NCBI GenBank assembly: GCA_022360445.1
Contig: JAKSCV010000033.1
Location: forward strand, 1-64,000
Reading direction: 5' to 3'
Length of the DNA: 64,000 nt
Source: Gammaproteobacteria bacterium
Lineage (GTDB): Bacteria; Pseudomonadota; Gammaproteobacteria; UBA5861
Shown here: piece after piece, positions 50,356-58,687 of the stretch
Layout of the letters: each line of letters starts with the position of its first letter
Position numbering within the stretch: the stretch's first letter is position 1
Program-made: the position numbers and the translations under genes
The notes under the pieces: model-generated
The model's input: the letters and a program-made list of their open reading frames with translations, nothing else
What the model was told of the DNA's origin: nothing
The model's database searches: none

Positions 50356-51267
50356 TTACATACCAATTAAGTCTGCTCTTTCAACAATATTTTGTTGAAT
50401 ACGTACAGAAGCCGCGTCGACCAGTACACCATCAACAGAAATAGCGCCAATACCTTTGGCCTCTGCTTCCGCATAAGCTTCTGAAAGTTTTCTCGCCATA
50501 TCTACTGCCTCTTGCTCTGGCGAAAAAATTTCTAACGCCGGTTGAACCTGTGCTGGATGAATGGCCCATTTTCCCGCGCAGCCAAGGAGCTGAGCACGCT
50601 TGCATTCAGTCCGGTAACCGGGCTCATCTTTGAAGTTGCCGAAAGGACCGTCGATGGGGTCAACACCTGCAGCTTTCGCCGCAATCACCATTTTGTAACG
50701 GGGGTAGTGCCAGATATCTCCAGGATAATCAACGGTGCCGCCAATGGCGCGAATATCGATTCCCTGAGAAGCTGAATAATCGCCCATACCGAAAATCATA
50801 GCTTCAAGGCGCTCAGAAGAAAAGGCAATGTCATCAACGTTCATCATGGCCTCGACTTCTTCAATTAATATCTCGATACCAATCCGGTTTTTGATACCCA
50901 GATCCATCTCAAGTTGTTTGAGCAATGTTTCTACCCAAAGCACATCTCGTGCATATTTAACTTTAGGGATCATAAAGGTATCGATGTATTCACCCGCTTC
51001 TTTGACCAGGTCGATGATGTCACCATAGGCATAAGGTGTTTCAAGGTCGTTGATGCGAACGCAGCGAACGGTTTTCCCCCAGTCTCCCTTCTTAAGGGCG
51101 TCAATAATTTTTTTCCGGGCATCTTTTTTGGCACTGGGTGCGACAGCATCCTCCAGGTCCAGGAAAACATGATCGGCAGTACCTGCGATGGCTTTGGCCA
51201 TTTTATTTTCATCACTACCGGGAACCGCCAGCTGCGAGCGTCTTAAACGTTTTGGTTTTGTGTACAT
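50356..51267 (-). CDS. CitE-family CoA-ester lyase: malyl/beta-methylmalyl- or citramalyl-CoA lyase
   Basis: 303-residue TIM-barrel aldolase-type lyase. Motifs are SQLAVPGSDENKMAKAIA, FLDLEDAVAPSAKKDAR, RINDLETPYAYGD, MIPKVKYARDVLWVE, the metal/acid region GMGDYSASQGIDI, and DPIDGPFGNFKDEPGY with GKWAIHPAQVQPAL. These are close to the Mcl1 malyl-CoA/beta-methylmalyl-CoA lyase of phototrophs (from memory), which splits malyl-CoA to acetyl-CoA plus glyoxylate and beta-methylmalyl-CoA to propionyl-CoA plus glyoxylate. The same fold includes (S)-citramalyl-CoA lyase. Last gene of the six-gene operon. Confidence 0.82.
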   Translation of the reverse strand: MYTKPKRLRRSQLAVPGSDENKMAKAIAGTADHVFLDLEDAVAPSAKKDARKKIIDALKKGDWGKTVRCVRINDLETPYAYGDIIDLVKEAGEYIDTFMIPKVKYARDVLWVETLLKQLEMDLGIKNRIGIEILIEEVEAMMNVDDIAFSSERLEAMIFGMGDYSASQGIDIRAIGGTVDYPGDIWHYPRYKMVIAAKAAGVDPIDGPFGNFKDEPGYRTECKRAQLLGCAGKWAIHPAQVQPALEIFSPEQEAVDMARKLSEAYAEAEAKGIGAISVDGVLVDAASVRIQQNIVERADLIGM

Positions 51268-51283
51268 AAGCTTCTACTTTCCC

Positions 51284-52528
51284 CTAGTTGATGGCGCCAT
51301 TTTTTCTGTAAGTGAGAATTTCCTCATTGGTGAGATTAAATTCCCGCAGGACTTCCGCAGTGTGTTCTCCCAGTAGAGGGCCTCTTCCTCGAACGCCAGA
51401 TTCGGTTTTGCTGGTTGAAATTGCTGAGCCGGCAATGGTGACTGGAGTGTCAGCACCAGGCTGTTCGACTTCTACCAACATGTTGCGTATTTTGAAGTGT
51501 TCGTCGTTAAAGATATCTTCAATATTGTTGACAGGTCCAAAGGGGACCAGAGTGCCAAGCTGTTGAGCCAGTTCAGACTTCGTCTGTTGTCGAGTCCATT
51601 CACTGACCATGTTGTTCACCTCTGTTCTTCTCTCTGAACGGGAAGCATTGAGTGCATAGCGGTCATCAGTCCCTAGCTCAGGTACGCCCATTTTTTCAGT
51701 CAAAATGACCCAGAAATGATCCGATGGACATCCGATAGTGACCCAACCGTCCTTAACTGGGAACAGCCCAAAAGGGCACAACATGGGGTGTGCGTTTCCC
51801 TCTGGCCCAGGAATAATATTTTGATAACTGTATTGGTAGACAATGCGCTCACATAAGGAGAGTACGCTGTCTGTCATAGATACATCGAGAAATTGCCCCT
51901 GTCCTGTGCGCTCGGCATGATATACGGCCGCGAGAATACCGAAGGCATTGAGAGCTCCCGGGAAAATATCACCGACACCGGGGCCTATCTTAATCGGCTG
52001 AGGATTGTCAGGCCCTGGGCCTGTAATGCCCATGATGCCCCCCATGGCTTGGGAAACAACATCGTAAGCGGGCCAGGTTTCATAAGGCGACTCGCCAAGT
52101 CGCTTGTCACCGAAGCCCCGAATGGTTGCGTAAACAAGTTTAGGGTTAATTTTTGCAAGTGTTTCGTAGGAAAGCCCTAGTCTTTCCATGACGCCTGACC
52201 GAAAGTTTTCGACCAGAACATCGGCCTCTTTGACGAGGCGTTTGAGTAGTGATTTTCCTTCTTCTTTTTTCAGGTCAATGACCATGCTGCGTTTGCCACG
52301 GTTGATGCTGGCAAAATAGCCACCGAATGTTTCATGCTCCCGGCTGGTTTTAAACGGCCCCATCGGGCGTGTAACATCACCCGTTGGGGGTTCAACTTTG
52401 ATGACATCGGCACCCTGATCGGCCATTAACATGGTGCCGTAAGGGCCAGATAACATTAATGTGAGGTCAAGGACTCTTAGGCCTTCCAGTGCTCCGCCTT
52501 TCGGTGCGCCTGAGATTGCTCCCTTCAT
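51284..52528 (-). CDS. Family III (CaiB/BaiF) CoA-transferase, mesaconyl- or itaconyl-CoA type
   Basis: 414 residues. CoA-binding/catalytic pattern is RVLDLTLMLSGPYGTMLMAD, then DLKKEEGKSLLKRLVKEADV, VENFRSGVMERLGL and the catalytic Asp in GQFLDVSMTDSV. Family III members transfer CoA between dicarboxylates, for example mesaconyl-C1-CoA to C4-CoA in the 3-hydroxypropionate bicycle or succinyl-CoA to itaconate. It lies 16 bp upstream of the lyase and overlaps the MaoC gene by 4 bp. The exact substrate is inferred from neighbours. Confidence 0.85.
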   Translation of the reverse strand: MKGAISGAPKGGALEGLRVLDLTLMLSGPYGTMLMADQGADVIKVEPPTGDVTRPMGPFKTSREHETFGGYFASINRGKRSMVIDLKKEEGKSLLKRLVKEADVLVENFRSGVMERLGLSYETLAKINPKLVYATIRGFGDKRLGESPYETWPAYDVVSQAMGGIMGITGPGPDNPQPIKIGPGVGDIFPGALNAFGILAAVYHAERTGQGQFLDVSMTDSVLSLCERIVYQYSYQNIIPGPEGNAHPMLCPFGLFPVKDGWVTIGCPSDHFWVILTEKMGVPELGTDDRYALNASRSERRTEVNNMVSEWTRQQTKSELAQQLGTLVPFGPVNNIEDIFNDEHFKIRNMLVEVEQPGADTPVTIAGSAISTSKTESGVRGRGPLLGEHTAEVLREFNLTNEEILTYRKNGAIN

Positions 52529-53004
52529 TGATTACCCCAGTGGCTGCGTCGCTTAACTAAAGTGCGTCGTTCACCTTCAAATACAATATCGTTATTTTGG
52601 TTGACGCCCCAATGTTTGAAATGGACTTCACCGGCATCTTCCCGGTCTGCATCTTTTACAGCGAGTACCTCAGTGTAGCCATACAGGGTGTCGTCATGAC
52701 AGACGGGGACTTTGAAGCGGATTTTATTCAAGCCAAGCTCGGCTAAGGCATTTTCGCTGGTGTCCTGGCTTGCCAGTCCGATGATAAGGGAAGCGGTGCA
52801 ACCACCGAATGTAATACGCTTTCCAAAGCGTGTTTTTTCCATGATGTGTTCGTTGAAGTGACCTTGGGCTGTGTTCATCACCAGGTTTGTGATGAGCACG
52901 TTTTCAAGTTCAGAGACGGTTTTCCCCCGCGCATGTTTGATGACTTCACCCGGTGTGAAATCTTCAAAGTAATTGTCGTTGCCCGTAAGTGCTGAAACGT
53001 TCAT
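52525..53004 (-). CDS. Single-domain MaoC-family hydratase, first of two
   Basis: 159 residues, one MaoC hot-dog domain. It starts NYFEDFTPGEVIKHARGKTV. In the catalytic segment, Asn44 and His49 (NTAQGHFNE) stand where (R)-specific enoyl-CoA hydratases have Asp and His. The Asp is thus replaced by Asn while the His is kept. Its start is 19 bp after the dehydrogenase stop and its end overlaps the CoA-transferase start by 4 bp. Mesaconyl-CoA hydratases usually carry two MaoC domains in one chain, so this and the second MaoC gene may together form one enzyme. Function is inferred. Confidence 0.8.
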   Translation of the reverse strand: MNVSALTGNDNYFEDFTPGEVIKHARGKTVSELENVLITNLVMNTAQGHFNEHIMEKTRFGKRITFGGCTASLIIGLASQDTSENALAELGLNKIRFKVPVCHDDTLYGYTEVLAVKDADREDAGEVHFKHWGVNQNNDIVFEGERRTLVKRRSHWGNQ

Positions 53005-53023
53005 TCGGATCTGTCCAGGTAAG

Positions 53024-54190
53024 TTAATCGAATTTACTCTTGCCGAGTAGGTGATCAGAGATAATGCGCAGTTGAATTTCGGAGGTGCCTTCGAAGATTT
53101 TGGTTAGCTTGGCATCACGCCAGTAGCGTTCAATTGCGTGGAGATGGGTGTAACCGGCCCCCCCAAAAATTTGTAATGCTTCGCTGGTGACACGTTCGGC
53201 CATTTCGGAGGCAAAATATTTGGACATGCCCGCTTCCTTATCGCAACGGCCACCCTGATCCACTTTTTCGCAAACGGAGTAGTTCAGTTGGCGGGCTGCT
53301 TCAATTTCAGTGGCCATTTTGGCCAGTTTGAAACGCGTGACCTGGAAGTCACCAATCGGACGGCCGAACTGGGACCGCTCCTTGACGTAGGCCAGTGTGT
53401 CATCAAGCGCACCCTGGGCCAAACCAATGGCACGTGCTGCGGTATGTGCTCGGGCCGTGACTAAAAAGTCACCCATGGCGTAAAAGGCTTTGCCTTCTTC
53501 TCCAATCATGTCGTCATTGGATACACGCACATTATCAAAATAAAGTTCCCAGGTTTTCCAGCCAAAATAACCGATTTTGGGGATGGGACTGCCTTGTACC
53601 CCTTTTGGTAACTCGCCTCTGGGTTTGTCGACCTTGAAGAAGGTTAAACCTTTGTGTTTTGCTTGGGGGTCAACTTCTGGGTTGGTGCGGGTGAGTACCA
53701 GAATGTAATCGGAACCGTCAGCAAAGGTGCACCAGTATTTGTTGCCAGTAATAAGCCAGTCGTCGCCATCGCGCACAGCACGGCAGGTGACATTCGCAAC
53801 ATCTGAGCCCGCATTGGGCTCAGATAGTGAGGCCGCTGCGAGTAATTCGCCTGTAGCAATTTTTGGCAGGAAAGCTTTCTTTTGTCCTTCTGACATGGTT
53901 TTTGCGCCAATCATGCCATTTCCACGGGCAATAAGGCTGGCAACGCTCATCCAGCTGCGGGAAAGTTCTTCTGTAATTAAGCAGTATTCAAAGCATCCCA
54001 GCCCCATGCCGCCATACTCTTCGGGAATGGTGATGCCAAAGTAACCCATGTCGGCAAGCTTGTGACGTAGTTCTTCAGGAATGTCGCCCTTTTCAGGGTC
54101 AAGCTTATTGGCAACCGGGAGTACTTCGTTGATGGAAAACTGGTGAGCGACGTCTTTAATCATTTGCCGCTCTTCGGTCATATAATTCAT
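53024..54190 (-). CDS. Acyl-CoA dehydrogenase
   Basis: 388-residue flavoprotein with the three standard parts: N-terminal helical domain, beta domain (AAASLSEPNAGSDVANVTC, GNKYWCTFADGSDYILVLT) and C-terminal helical domain with FGRPIGDFQVTRFKLAKMA, QIFGGAGYTH and the catalytic Glu region KIFEGTSEIQ. It oxidises an acyl-CoA to an enoyl-CoA and passes electrons to ETF. Length and motifs are of the ordinary short/medium-chain type; it is shorter than methylsuccinyl-CoA dehydrogenase of the ethylmalonyl pathway. It overlaps the second MaoC gene by 4 bp. A C5-dicarboxyl-CoA substrate is inferred from context only. Confidence 0.92.
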   Translation of the reverse strand: MNYMTEERQMIKDVAHQFSINEVLPVANKLDPEKGDIPEELRHKLADMGYFGITIPEEYGGMGLGCFEYCLITEELSRSWMSVASLIARGNGMIGAKTMSEGQKKAFLPKIATGELLAAASLSEPNAGSDVANVTCRAVRDGDDWLITGNKYWCTFADGSDYILVLTRTNPEVDPQAKHKGLTFFKVDKPRGELPKGVQGSPIPKIGYFGWKTWELYFDNVRVSNDDMIGEEGKAFYAMGDFLVTARAHTAARAIGLAQGALDDTLAYVKERSQFGRPIGDFQVTRFKLAKMATEIEAARQLNYSVCEKVDQGGRCDKEAGMSKYFASEMAERVTSEALQIFGGAGYTHLHAIERYWRDAKLTKIFEGTSEIQLRIISDHLLGKSKFD

Positions 54191-54681
54191 AGGATACCTG
54201 CTCCTTTTTTGCTGACCATGTTGGTCCGCTTAAATTCAATAACACGGTCGCCTTTTTGATTGAACCCTTGTGTATGCCAGGTCACAATGCCGACGTCGGA
54301 GTTTTTTTCAGACTCCCGTTTGTTGATCACCTCAGAGCGGGCGGTGAGTGTGTCGTCTGGATACACGTGGCCTTCAAAGGTGAGGTCATCAACGCCCAAA
54401 AAGGCGCCTCCAGCTTCACTTAAATCTTCAACGCTCAAGCCAAAAACGGTTCCAAAGACGATCATCGGGTTGAGTACAATGCTTTTGTGCCCATGTGCTT
54501 TTGCATACTCAGCATTGAAGTAAAGCGGGTTTGCTTGAATAGTGAGTGTCGAGAAAAGCGAGTTATCGCTTTCGTTGAGAGTTCGGCCCCAGTGGTGCTC
54601 AAAGACTTGTCCAAGCTCAAATTCTTCATAGAAGTGGCCTTTGGGTCGGAGTTTGGCTTTGGTTAAAAAGATATCTGTCAT
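54187..54681 (-). CDS. Single-domain MaoC-family protein, second of two
   Basis: 164 residues, one MaoC-like domain (GHFYEEFELGQVFEHHWGRT then DDLTFEGHVYPDDTLTARSE). In the catalytic segment, Gln49 and Tyr54 (QANPLYFN) replace the Asp and His of active enoyl-CoA hydratases, while the Asn-Pro between them is kept. It is therefore probably a non-catalytic partner, or uses a different chemistry. It overlaps the acyl-CoA dehydrogenase start by 4 bp and lies 11 bp after the MmgE/PrpD gene. Confidence 0.8.
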   Translation of the reverse strand: MTDIFLTKAKLRPKGHFYEEFELGQVFEHHWGRTLNESDNSLFSTLTIQANPLYFNAEYAKAHGHKSIVLNPMIVFGTVFGLSVEDLSEAGGAFLGVDDLTFEGHVYPDDTLTARSEVINKRESEKNSDVGIVTWHTQGFNQKGDRVIEFKRTNMVSKKGAGIL

Positions 54682-54692
54682 GTAATCATCCG

Positions 54693-56048
54693 TTATTTTT
54701 TGACGAGCATCGTCGTTAAATCTGCTGTATTAGATAGTGTGTCCAACGCTGCGATGCAGGCTACGATGTCTGCCGCATGTGATCTATCACAAATAGGGTT
54801 AACCAGGCTGTGAAATTTGGCTTCCAGCTGGTCCCACTGAGCTTGTAAGTCTGTCCGGGCGATACCCACGTCGGCCTCGCTTTCGTAAGTCTCACCGGAT
54901 TGGGTTTCAACGGTTACGAGGGCCGCCGTTTGAGGTCTTGCTGTACTGGTTTCCACAGAGACTTTATTGCGCAAAGCAACGAGATGACGATCCTTCGCAT
55001 GCTCGTCGCTGTAACTGTTCATAGCGGCGGTGTCGATACCGGCTAATGCAAAAGCCGCGGTATGGCGCAAACTGAATTTTGTCTCTAGCCCTGTCTCTGG
55101 CGATAGGATATTACAGACTCGAAGAGAGTTGGGGTCCACTGTTACTTGTATGCGAGTAATGGCTTCCGGGCTGAGTTGGTGCTCTCTGTGGATATGTGCG
55201 GCCGCCTCTATTGCCGAGTGAGTGAGGTAGCAAGCGGCATGGTATTTAAACAAGTTTTCACGGATACGATAGTCATCACTGTCCCCCTTGCCTTTTTCAG
55301 GGTTGAAAGAATCTGTTTGGGTTTCCGCAAACCCTTGTTCGCACTCGATCATATCAGCACGGCTGGTAAAATTCTTTTTGGCCAAGCTGGCAGCCAGTAA
55401 TCCATTAAGGGCAGCTTTGCCAGCATGAAAGGGTTTACACATGGTGCCAAACTGTGATTTTAGCCCAGCGGCTTGAGTGGCAGCGATGCCCAGCGCGGTG
55501 GCCATTTTCTGCTCGCTAAGCCCCATGAAGTGACCACAGCCGGCGGCGCTTCCGAATGTGCCGATCGTGGCTGTGGCATGCCAGCCACGATTATAGTGGG
55601 ACTGCCCCATTGCTGCGCCAATGCGGCACTCTGTTTCATAGCCGGCAACAAAGGATTCAATTAATTGTTGGCCGCTAGCATGATGTTGTTCTGCCAGAGC
55701 CAGAACTGCCGGTAGAACTGTGACTGTGGGGTGGCCGGTGAACTGCATATTGACATCATCGTAGTCCAGCGCGTGAGATGCCGCGCCATTAATCAGTGTG
55801 GTTTGTTGTATTGAAAGCTTTTCACCAAAACCGACAACTGTTGCCTGAGGGTGGCCGCCTTGTTCACGTTCATTTTCGAGCAGTATCTTTGTGAGGGGCT
55901 CATCCGCACCGGCCAGTGTTACGCCGACCCAGTCGAGAATACATGTTTTGGCGATGAAAACGACGTCTTCAGGCAGCATCTGGTATCGATAGCGCGTGGC
56001 GTTTTCGGCGATGTTGAGCGTTAAATTTTCAGCACCCGTCGTGGTCAC
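54693..56048 (-). CDS. MmgE/PrpD-family protein
   Basis: About 452 residues. Family motifs are NGAASHALDYDDVNMQFTGH, GYETECRIGAAMGQSHYNRG, GWHATATIGTFGSAAGC and KPFHAGKAALNGLLAAS. The family includes 2-methylcitrate dehydratase, cis-aconitate decarboxylase and isomerases of small carboxylates. The start is GTG 56048, since GGAGG lies six bases upstream and the open frame further up is not family-like. It is the first gene of the six-gene operon. An MmgE/PrpD gene also occurs in the Pseudomonas itaconate-degradation cluster (from memory). Its reaction here cannot be assigned. Confidence 0.86.
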   Translation of the reverse strand: MTTTGAENLTLNIAENATRYRYQMLPEDVVFIAKTCILDWVGVTLAGADEPLTKILLENEREQGGHPQATVVGFGEKLSIQQTTLINGAASHALDYDDVNMQFTGHPTVTVLPAVLALAEQHHASGQQLIESFVAGYETECRIGAAMGQSHYNRGWHATATIGTFGSAAGCGHFMGLSEQKMATALGIAATQAAGLKSQFGTMCKPFHAGKAALNGLLAASLAKKNFTSRADMIECEQGFAETQTDSFNPEKGKGDSDDYRIRENLFKYHAACYLTHSAIEAAAHIHREHQLSPEAITRIQVTVDPNSLRVCNILSPETGLETKFSLRHTAAFALAGIDTAAMNSYSDEHAKDRHLVALRNKVSVETSTARPQTAALVTVETQSGETYESEADVGIARTDLQAQWDQLEAKFHSLVNPICDRSHAADIVACIAALDTLSNTADLTTMLVKK

Positions 56049-56133
56049 GAGCATCCTCCATAAAAGGTTTATTATGTTTCTTTTTGGTCTGTCCAATCTA
56101 CCAATAGGCCTGATTTTTTTCAATCAGCGAGTG

Positions 56134-56859
56134 TTATCTTGGGTTTGGTAAGCTGGGAGCCCATGTCTGTCCATCAAAATATTCAACAGGCCTATATTCA
56201 ACTTTGTAAGCCATTTTTCTGCACTGTTTGATCCAATAACCCAGGTAAAGGTGCGGTAAACCGAGCTTCTGTATGTATTGGATTTGCAATAAAACGGCAA
56301 ATTTTCCGAGTCCTCTGTTTAAAGCGGTAGGCTCGTAGTAGGTGTAAACGGCCGATAACCCGTCATCCAGGTGGTCGCTGACGATGCCCGCGAGCAAAGT
56401 TCCTTTCTCTCGCACTTCAAGAATTTGCGTAGTAGACCAGTTTGAAAGCAAAAAATTACGGTAGTCTTCTGGCGTTGAATCCGCCATTTCGCCTCCAGAA
56501 TGACGAGCATTGAGGTAGCGCGAGTACAGTGCAAAATGCTCTTCGTAAAAGTCGCCATTGATGGACGTTATTTCCAGGTTGGCGTTTGCTTTCCAGTTTC
56601 TTTTTTGGCTGCGATTTGCCTTGAAATGATCAACAAGAACACGGATCGGTATGCAGGCTTGACACGGCTTGCAGTGAGGCCGGTAGACAAGGTTTCCACT
56701 GCGCCGGAACCCCTGCTGTGACAGCTGTGAATACAAGGTTAGATTTAAACTGTGCTCTGGATCTAAAAACAAAGAATAAGACTGATTTTCGGGAATGTAG
56801 GAACAGGTTTGAGGACCTGTTAAATAAAATGGTAATAGAGTGTCTGCTACCATAATCAT
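56134..56859 (-). CDS. Aspartate/glutamate leucyl- or arginyl-tRNA-protein transferase
   Basis: 241 residues of the Ate/Bpt family, which adds Leu (Bpt) or Arg (Ate) from charged tRNA to acidic N termini, marking proteins for ClpAP degradation. The Cys cluster CKPCQACIPIRV is visible, as are CSYIPENQSYSLFL, GIVSDHLDDGLSAVYTYYEP and YLGYWIKQCRKMAYKVEY. Gammaproteobacterial members are usually leucyl-transferases (Bpt). An in-frame ATG six bases downstream is equally possible. Monocistronic. Confidence 0.92.
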   Translation of the reverse strand: MIMVADTLLPFYLTGPQTCSYIPENQSYSLFLDPEHSLNLTLYSQLSQQGFRRSGNLVYRPHCKPCQACIPIRVLVDHFKANRSQKRNWKANANLEITSINGDFYEEHFALYSRYLNARHSGGEMADSTPEDYRNFLLSNWSTTQILEVREKGTLLAGIVSDHLDDGLSAVYTYYEPTALNRGLGKFAVLLQIQYIQKLGLPHLYLGYWIKQCRKMAYKVEYRPVEYFDGQTWAPSLPNPR

Positions 56860-56943
56860 GCCTGTGGAGAAAGTTGAGTTAGACGCATATGGATAGTGCG
56901 TTTAGATGATATTTAACCGAGCTAGTTTAACAAGGAATTAATC

Positions 56944-57375
56944 ATGAATGCGTTAAAGACGCCCCCATTTTTGTCTAAGACATTTGTTATTTTTTTTGAT
57001 GCAATGGCGCTATCCGCCATTTTATTGGCAACAACTTATATGATGTTTGATGCTGGTGTCAGTTCTATTGTGATTCCGGTCGTTTTCTTTTCCGGCGTCA
57101 TTGTCATTTGCATGGTATTGGCTGGTGTATACAAAACACGACGAACCGATAAATTACTACAAATCACTGGACGCACTTTGCTTGCCTTTATTGCGGCGAG
57201 TGTCCTTTTGCAAGCAGGCGTTTATTTCGGTGTGTTTACTGGAATGAGCCAGGTTATTACGGGTGTGCCAGTTGCGCTAGCCTTCTTCGCTTTAGGTACA
57301 CTACGTCCCTTAACTCTGAAAAAGCAAGGGCCATCAATAGCGCCTCGGGGTGAACAAGGTCAGCAAGGCGCCTAA
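56944..57375 (+). CDS. Uncharacterised four-helix membrane protein
   Basis: 143 residues with four predicted membrane segments (for example FFDAMALSAILLATTYMMF, IVIPVVFFSGVIVICMVLAG and TLLAFIAASVLLQAGVYFGV), a positively charged loop KTRRTDK, and a hydrophilic C-terminal tail. The topology resembles the N-terminal membrane part of undecaprenyl-phosphate sugar transferases, but no catalytic domain follows. There is no clear functional neighbour; it converges with tyrS. Confidence 0.7.
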   Translation: MNALKTPPFLSKTFVIFFDAMALSAILLATTYMMFDAGVSSIVIPVVFFSGVIVICMVLAGVYKTRRTDKLLQITGRTLLAFIAASVLLQAGVYFGVFTGMSQVITGVPVALAFFALGTLRPLTLKKQGPSIAPRGEQGQQGA

Positions 57376-57408
57376 CCCAGGTTACCCAACGTTTAGCATT
57401 TGCTCGAG

Positions 57409-58593
57409 TTAAGTGGTTTTAACGCGAGCAAATTTGCGTTTTCCTACCTGGTAAATATGCTCAAATCCTGGTTTGATCACTCGGTTTTTATCTGTAATAC
57501 GCTCACCATCAATTCGGACGGCTCCTTGTTTCAGCATTCGCAGTGCTTCGGAGGTACTGGGCACTAATCCACTGGACTTTAGAAGGTTGGCAATGCCTTG
57601 CCCTTCTTCGCCAACGTGAATGACGATTTCTTGAATGTCGCTGGGTATTTGTCCTTTCTGAAAGCGGGCCTTGAATTCTTGAGAGGCCTTTTCGGCCACA
57701 GCCAGGCCATGAAAGCGCTCCACTAATTCACTTGCCAGCGACGACTTTGCTTCCCTTGGGTGTCCTTCCTTGAGTAAAGCTATTTCTGAGATACTTTTAA
57801 AAGATAATAATTCATAATAGTTCCACATTAGCTCGTCTGAGATGGACATGATTTTTCCAAACATCTCGTTGGGCGCTTCATTGATGCCAATGTAGTTACC
57901 TTGAGACTTAGACATCTTTTGTGTGCCGTCTAAGCCCACAAGGAGTGGCATTGTAATCACAGTTTGGGGTGTTTGACCCTCCATTTTTTGCAGTTCCCGA
58001 CCCATCAGTAAATTAAACCGTTGATCTGTGCCGCCAAGTTCGATATCTGCCTCAAGTGCAACAGAGTCATAACCCTGGATTAAGGGGTAAATAAATTCGT
58101 GTATGGCAATTGGCTGTCCACTTTTATACCGTTTACTAAAGTCTTCGCGTTCCAGTATTCGAGCAACGGTTTGCCGGGAAGTCAATTGGATAAGCGCAGC
58201 GGCACTCATTTCGCCCATCCATTGCGAGTTGAAGACAACGCGCGTTTTTTCTGGGTCCAGTATTTTGAAGATTTGCTGCTGGTAAGTTTGGGCATTACGC
58301 TGAACTTCTTCGGGGGTCAAAGGGGGGCGTGTTGTGTTTTTACCGGTCGGGTCGCCAATCATGCCGGTAAAGTCTCCAATTAGGAAAATAATTTCGTGGC
58401 CGAGCAGTTGAAATTGCCTAAGTTTATTAATTAACACAGTATGACCAAGGTGGAGGTCCGGTGCAGTTGGATCAAATCCTGCCTTAACCTGCAAAGGGCG
58501 ACCTAACTTAAGCTTTTCAATCAGGTCTTCTTCCAGAAGAATGGCATCAACACCCCGTTTGATTGCACTGAGGGCTTCTTCAAACGGCATCAT
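57409..58593 (-). CDS. tyrS: Tyrosyl-tRNA synthetase
   Basis: 394 residues, class I synthetase. HIGH-type motif [20 protein letters not shown], then the long [18 protein letters not shown] stretch, the Tyr-recognition region and [12 protein letters not shown]. The C-terminal S4-like RNA-binding domain ends at about residue 385. This is the TyrZ-like type with a long insert, common in Pseudomonas and marine gammaproteobacteria. It is divergent from the M23 peptidase gene, and tyrS/M23/anmK are neighbours in many gammaproteobacteria. Confidence 0.97.
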   Translation of the reverse strand: MMPFEEALSAIKRGVDAILLEEDLIEKLKLGRPLQVKAGFDPTAPDLHLGHTVLINKLRQFQLLGHEIIFLIGDFTGMIGDPTGKNTTRPPLTPEEVQRNAQTYQQQIFKILDPEKTRVVFNSQWMGEMSAAALIQLTSRQTVARILEREDFSKRYKSGQPIAIHEFIYPLIQGYDSVALEADIELGGTDQRFNLLMGRELQKMEGQTPQTVITMPLLVGLDGTQKMSKSQGNYIGINEAPNEMFGKIMSISDELMWNYYELLSFKSISEIALLKEGHPREAKSSLASELVERFHGLAVAEKASQEFKARFQKGQIPSDIQEIVIHVGEEGQGIANLLKSSGLVPSTSEALRMLKQGAVRIDGERITDKNRVIKPGFEHIYQVGKRKFARVKTT

Positions 58594-58687
58594 AGATATT
58601 TCCCATAGTGGCGGAATAAAGTAAAATCATCTAATAAATATACAGTTAACAATAAAATACAATATTTTACATTAAAAATACCTTGGT

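Noticed and set aside
54693-56048. Cis-aconitate decarboxylase call for the MmgE/PrpD protein
   Set aside because: One recalled active-site residue differs, and the family is functionally diverse. Left as family only.
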